Shown here piece after piece: positions 58,573-64,000 of a stretch of DNA of 64,000 bases. The stretch's first letter is position 1, and each line of letters begins with the position of its first letter. This DNA is from Odiellus spinosus (Eukaryota > Arthropoda > Arachnida > Opiliones > Phalangiidae), in the NCBI GenBank assembly GCA_963920705.1, contig OY987226.1, positions 12,340,501-12,404,500 of the forward strand. Direction: 5' to 3'. The notes beneath the pieces were generated by a model, which did no database searches, had not been told where the DNA came from, and worked only from the letters and a program-made list of their open reading frames with translations. The position numbers and the translations under genes are program-made.

Positions 58573-60334
58573 AGTTATTTTTAGCTATATGTCGTATAGT
58601 TAAAATTCTCGTGAAAGGTGAACGTTAAGATCAATAAAATTATTTTTAGTACCATAAAATGATCGGAAAATAGGAAGTATAGGATAAAATGAAGGTATAA
58701 GATCATAAGGGGTCAGGGAAAACTTATTTCCCCTTCGTTTGATCTCCGCTAATAAAATTATCTTGGAAAAAGAAATTTTTTTCCTCCTTAAGCTTAACGG
58801 TCTGTACATTAATTTACCCCGAATGAAGCCAAACTATTACATTATATCAAGAGTACATAAGAAAGTATGAAAACGCCGTGAGGCTTATCACTTCACTTAA
58901 TCGTGTAAAAGCCTGTAGCTATGACGTACTAAAGTGATTACGATTAACTGAGTACGTATTTAGAACTACCAGAGGCTGTAATCAGTTACTTAATCGCCTA
59001 ATCGGTATACAGATATTAACCCCTCGGAAAAAAGGCCTTATTAGAAACGATAAAACTCGCGAATAAGATTTTTCCCATGACTTTATCTAAGTCACTAGAT
59101 TGGATATTTAGTCCGTGTGTTTTTAACTTCCGAAACTGAAGTTGAAAAGGTCACAACTCTCACGTCACGAGACAAAACCATCTCTGCCGAAAATAGTTCC
59201 GGAAAAGCGCGTAGAAAAGTATTTGAGCAAGTAAAAATGTTGTAACTTTTTTCTTAGGAGTGAAGTGGTGTCTCAATCCGCTGAGTTTTTATGGCGAAAC
59301 TTTGTTGTTACGAGATTTTCAATAAGTTTCACAGTCTCCCCAAAAAGTGATCTTATGCACTCCTGATTACATTGAAATTACTCCACCACGTTTTCCCACT
59401 ACTCGGCTTTTCCACTTGGTCAATGTACCCTTACGCAATCATAGGAGTTCGAATATATAGGTTTACCCATAGTCTTATATTATACATAGCGCCAAAGGCA
59501 ACGTTTTGGTATACGGAGGGACTTTTGGGAAATATCGGTGGGGTTCGGGACCGCGTAGGGTGAATTAATATCGTCGACTGACTTTTCTCCTACGAGCACG
59601 GCGGGGGATGGAGCTCCCTCGCGCCAAAACTTCCTCCGTTGTCGTGGCAACGGACCAAACATTTTTATCATAAGTTATATAGGGTTCGACCCCTCACGCG
59701 GCCTGCAAATTTCCCTGGCGTTACGTATTGCTTATTTGTCACGAGGCTACAATTAGTCGCTCGGACTTTCAATTTATTGAGCAATATCGTGGGTAGAGAA
59801 AGTGTTCCGGGGGTGGATATTGGAGCCATGCTGATTCTAAACTCTAGAGCGTTGACTTTCGACGCGAACCTTGTCGAATAGTAACATTACATTGTGTTGC
59901 AAAAAGTAGTGTTTTGAAGATTGATAGCGACCTAAATTTCACCTACACCGACAAGTGAAAGTGTAAAATCAACCGATAGAAACTTTAAGGATATCTTCGA
60001 GTTCAAAATACTCTATTATTTTTCGCGAATTATGGGTAATTAATTTTCGGCATCATAAAAACTAACTTATTCGATTTCGAGGGCAAATATTGTTTAGTTA
60101 TTTGCGAGGCGCTGTTGTTACTATTAGAATAAGTCGAGCTCAAGTTATATCAATTGGTTTTGAGGTTAATTGAAGTATTGGGGACTGAATTTTCGCTTTC
60201 AGATATGATTTTGAAATAAATCCTATGTTATCATCTTTGTTATAAACACATCTGGATAAAAATTATATAGGCTATCATTACATATACAAATTTATCATTC
60301 TCTTCTTTATTTTTCCATTCCCAAACTTAAGTTT
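58573..60334. other. Gene-free sequence, partly CG-richer
   Basis: No supported gene. TCGCGCCAAAA, an inverted E2F-like word, lies at about 59620-59630. GGTTCGACCCC at 59683-59693 resembles a tRNA T-arm but has no tRNA around it. Confidence 0.55.
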
Positions 60335-60371
60335 AAAAAAAAAAAAAAAAAAAAATGGAAAAAAAAAAAAA
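60335..60371. repeat. A-rich run
   Basis: A 21-base A run is followed by TGG and a second A run and TGG. This might be a retroposon tail, but no body is recognisable upstream. Confidence 0.8.
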
Positions 60372-60848
60372 TGGAAAAAAGAAATATTTTACGCGAAATT
60401 CGATCCATCCTGAGAAGTGAGAACGATCTTATGATATGAATGACAGCTTGAATTTTCTAGTATATGGTGAAAATTCGGTATAGGGGTACCCAAATCAACC
60501 ATTGCACCTGAAGAGGGTGTGCCAACGAAATCCCCCCCAAACTAGCGAGAAGTCCCTAACCCCGGTATTCCCCCAAATGCAGTTCTCCCGTTAAGATATT
60601 TCAATACTTAACCTTATAGCACCCCCTTTCATCTTTCTGGCCCTCTAGCCCCCCTACTTTTCAAAACTTGACTCTACCCACCCCATAGCCCACCTTAGCT
60701 AGTATACATTTGACCCCCTATACCCTGCCCTTGTTCGAGAGGGGTCCGAAGGGGGTGAGCGGGTTTACCTTCGGAGAAAGGCAGCTAGAACTAGAACTTT
60801 GTAAGGGGGGGTAAGAGGGGGGCAACAGCCCTCCCTAGGTTTTCGCCC
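60372..60848. other. C/G-run-rich sequence
   Basis: Many runs of four or more C or G, unlike the surrounding AT-rich DNA. No gene, tRNA or repeat unit could be supported. Confidence 0.5.
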
Positions 60849-60910
60849 CCTAATTAATGACACGTCACGGTGCAAGTGGTTAATTACAGGGCGCCAGTTA
60901 ATAAACTTAA
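60849..60910. other. Possible conserved non-coding element
   Basis: About 60 bp with CCTAATTAATGACACGTCA, GTGGTTAATTACAG and CAGTTAATAAAC words, so three homeodomain-type cores and one CACGTCA word close together in balanced sequence. Inference from appearance only. Confidence 0.25.
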
Positions 60911-63900
60911 CAGCGGCGCGGCGTTTGTGAGAGAGTTGTAGGGAGTTGTGGGGGGTTAGCCTCCCGAAATTCTAATTATCGCCGCTTATTCTAATTTCAT
61001 ATTAAACTTTGGCGCGCTTTTGGCTAACGAGGTGATGCTTTCTACTAGAAGCCTAGTTGCCCCTGTATGGCCTAGTGTAGCCACGGTGGGGCTTAGCCCC
61101 CCCCCCCCCTCTTTTCAATCTTTCCCCCGTGAAAACTAGCGAGCGCGTTTTCCGCACGTGCGTTAGTAAATTAGTTCTAGGCGATTGCTATACTATGTAT
61201 ACGTGTATACGACTTATTTCAAGTTATTAATAAATATTACGAGGAAGGAGAAAATTTGGGCAAACAGGCGTGAAGAAAATATACCTCCTTCCTTACTTAT
61301 TTAGCTTTGTACGCGTTAACTCGATGAAGTCGAACGAATAAAGCTCGGAGTAGTGAAAACGGAAGGAGTAGAAAAAAAAAATGAACTTTCAAAATACGCT
61401 TGCCCAAACATTGCAGCTTGGAATATTAGGCAAATTCGTATTCTAAGTTTCTATAGTATATTTCAACTCAATTTGGCAACACGCTCAAAGTTAGACCCTA
61501 TTTATATATTTATGTATTTAAATAAATAAATGGTATAGAAATAACAGGGTCTTAGATTTATACGTAGTACCATTTCAATATGAAATAAACTTTGCTAAGT
61601 TTCTAGATGGTTCTACGGGGCCTTCTCCTTATCATATACGTTTCCTACCTTCTCCTTTGGCTTTAGCATCTTTATATGGCTTTAATTTAGAGTCTTGTAA
61701 AGCGATTTGGCTACAAGCCGCTTTACGCCATACTGGAAAGCTAAGAGGAAAGGGGTGGCCTGTTTACAAGAGCTATTTATAATCACAACAGCGGATTTCA
61801 TACTATAAATTCATTTCTCCGCGACTGGCGAGTGCTCGGCTCTCATCTCCTTCACCAATCAAATCGAGTTTTCACCGAGAACAACGCTGTTTAGTTCCCT
61901 TTTATCTTTAGCTCACAGTTTCTTAAAGACAACGGATGTTGTAAGGATTGGTACTTGATGAAAACTCATATTATATGACTTACAATCCCCCCATTTATAT
62001 ATTGTGTCGGCTGAAAAGCTTGATGCACGCAGTTGAGCAGCTTCAAGTCCTTCATATAAGGCTCGTTTCAAGTTATAGTGTCAAATACGGTTAGAGGTTA
62101 AAGGTCCGGCGGTGGAGGGGGGAGCATTTTAGTGTAGAGTTTAATTATTTAAGGATAAAAGGTATAAGAGTAAATACTCGTTGTATTTTCTAAGTGAGAT
62201 TAAGTGGTATAATTTTGTTTATGAAGAGATGACAATGAGAAATATAACGAGGCGGATTAATACATAATGTTTAACAATACAGAGGATAAAAAAAGTATCG
62301 CGACCAGGATTAATTTATATTGTAATGAAAAATATATCTCTAAGACAAGTAGGTCTTAAGATTGTAGTTAAAGATATAATTAAGATGAAGTAAATGATAT
62401 TTTAAATATGCAATAAAAATCACGAAAGGTTTATTGTTAATTTGTTGTTAAAAAATTTTGATTTGTGCAAGGTAAACATATAAATACATTTTCAAACAAG
62501 TAAAATTGTCAGAATATCTGCAGCTAATCTTGCTATTTTATAAATATAAAAATATACTTAAATTTAGGCTTAGAGGATTTATATAAGTTTTTAATTAACT
62601 GTAAATTAAAGTGAAACCTTTGGTGAGTTTTAATAATGTTTTAATGCATATTTCAAGGCTCTTAAGAGATTAAAAATATCATGTTCCACGCGGGTCTTCA
62701 TTATTCCTTAAAATGTGTACAAGGATTGTTATTTCCACGCTGAATTTGCATTTAATTCGTTATGTTTAAATCGTCTCGTTATCTATGTATATATAGCTTA
62801 CAAAGTAGTGGAATTAAAATAATATCTTTCATCCTGAATTTGCACATAGTTTAACAAACTAAACCTACTATATATCTTCAGGGTGTTTCAAGAGGTGTAG
62901 CTAATCTAAACGGATTAGGTATGGATTATTTCTAACAACGATAGATACCAGAACCTTCTCTTACTGTATTCTAAACTCTAGATAACTTGTGATTACAATT
63001 TTACTAAGCAAAACTCTTACTAAGAAACAAATAGTTCAAATTTAAACCCAGAGCTTGATTAGTTTCAAACTTTTGAAACTATACTCCAATTATCAATAGT
63101 AATTAATCCATAACTATTACATCCTTTGTAAGGACGCGTATTCCCATATAAAAACCGGCTCATTTATGAGAATTTAAGTCTGTTTCAAGATTGTTAGTAA
63201 GTATAGATATTCGTTGAAAAGGGATGAGGCTTATGGACGATGTAACGAACAGGGGTTGGAAAGGAGAGTGGGTATGTCAGTTAACTCCTTTAAGATTAGT
63301 CGGGGCGATTCTGGTGCACACTTGAGCAGGCTTGGAGTGGAGAAGGGAGAGGAGAGCGAGATGGAGAGAGCGTTCAAGGGCAACTTATCTTAAACTACGT
63401 GATTATGGAAGAAAATGGTTTTGGACAGCTCTTTCCTCGCCAACTACGTTACAAACCCCTTGCTATCCATACCCCACTTTGGCTGTACTAAATGTTAAAC
63501 GTGTAAAGTATAAGATATACAACCAAACCTAAAGTTTATAATCAAAATCAGGTTAAAATGCAGCGCGTTAAATGATAGGTCCAATATAAATAGCAAGAGG
63601 ATATTATATAAGTGGGAGGAGTTTTGGTTTTGTACGTGCTGAAATTTTGGAATGATTTCGTTGATATTTTAGTTTCAGTTTGATATTTCAGTATAGGTTC
63701 AAATCTATATAAGATGTCAGCAAGTAGTCAACTAAACTGAAATTTCGGATTGTTTCTTATCGCGATAACTTTCAGTTTCATATTTCAGTAGGCGTTAACT
63801 TACACTTCCGCCAATATATATCTTTATTTTAACCATTTCGTAGTGACCAAAAATGGAATAGAAAATTTTCACGCGTTGAAACTTCGAATTGATTACTAAA

Positions 63901-64000
63901 TATGATTCAAATACAGTTTAAGCTTTTAGCAAGTGCAAAGTAACACTTCCCTTTGTCTATTAGTAACTGTGAAATCGAGATAACAGGAAGTGTGGTGTTG
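60911..64000. other. Gene-free sequence to the window end
   Basis: No supported gene. TTTGGCGCGCTTT lies at about 61008 and a 13-base C run at 61097-61109. The rest is A/T-rich. The open frame at 63332-63532 starts in GA-rich low complexity and has no domain. Confidence 0.6.

Noticed and set aside
59683-59693. tRNA T-arm / B-box-like GGTTCGACCCC
   Set aside because: The stem does not pair, and no acceptor stem, D-arm or A-box lies at the right distance.

Overview
This is AT-rich eukaryotic nuclear DNA (GC roughly one third by eye), most likely from an invertebrate animal. CG dinucleotides are common and occur in CGCGCG runs, so the sequence does not look CpG-depleted like heavily methylated vertebrate DNA. 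The non-coding sequence is full of long T/A runs, CT/GA microsatellites, tandem repeats and short inverted-repeat elements. The species cannot be named from the sequence. I found no host protein-coding exon, rRNA or tRNA gene that I would defend.

The only clear genes belong to one complete LTR retrotransposon of the Ty3/gypsy type (Metaviridae), on the minus strand at 14986-23030. It has two 924-bp LTRs that look identical, a 4-bp ACAC target duplication, a primer-binding site, a polypurine tract, an intact gag (620 aa) and an intact pol (protease, reverse transcriptase, RNase H, integrase with a GPY/F module). gag and pol overlap in the -1 frame. The overlap holds a GGGAAAC slippery heptamer, a 7-nt spacer and a stem that could form a pseudoknot, so Pol is probably made by -1 ribosomal frameshifting. 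The copy looks very young and possibly still active.

The rest is repeat-rich, gene-free sequence. From left to right: a 335-bp Mutator-like miniature element with a 9-bp target duplication (1941-2275); a 21-bp inverted-repeat element (7268-7477); nested hairpins (8513-8660); a CG-rich segment with a long inverted repeat (13440-13640); a diverged direct duplication (14641-14845); the retrotransposon; a degenerate 35-bp repeat (26105-26560); a 22-bp minisatellite with three homogenised blocks (37691-38335); a 31-33-bp repeat (39206-39440); a TA-flanked miniature element (44908-45102); a 106-nt-core hairpin (45688-45833); a 34-bp minisatellite (49160-49645); a 24-bp minisatellite with higher-order structure (55150-56345); and a 236-bp foldback (58084-58319).

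The most interesting signals outside the transposon are splice-like. At 32864/32863 and 58540/58539 (minus strand) and at 42229/42230 (plus strand), a branch-point-like motif and pyrimidine-rich tract end in AG directly joined to a strong 5' splice site. This is the zero-length-exon architecture of recursive splice sites (ratcheting points) in very long introns. Together with the lack of exons, it suggests the window may lie inside one or more giant introns. Short words matching the E2F site (TTTGGCGSGAAA type), the CRE octamer TGACGTCA and the word TTAAGCCTAA also recur far more often than base composition would predict.
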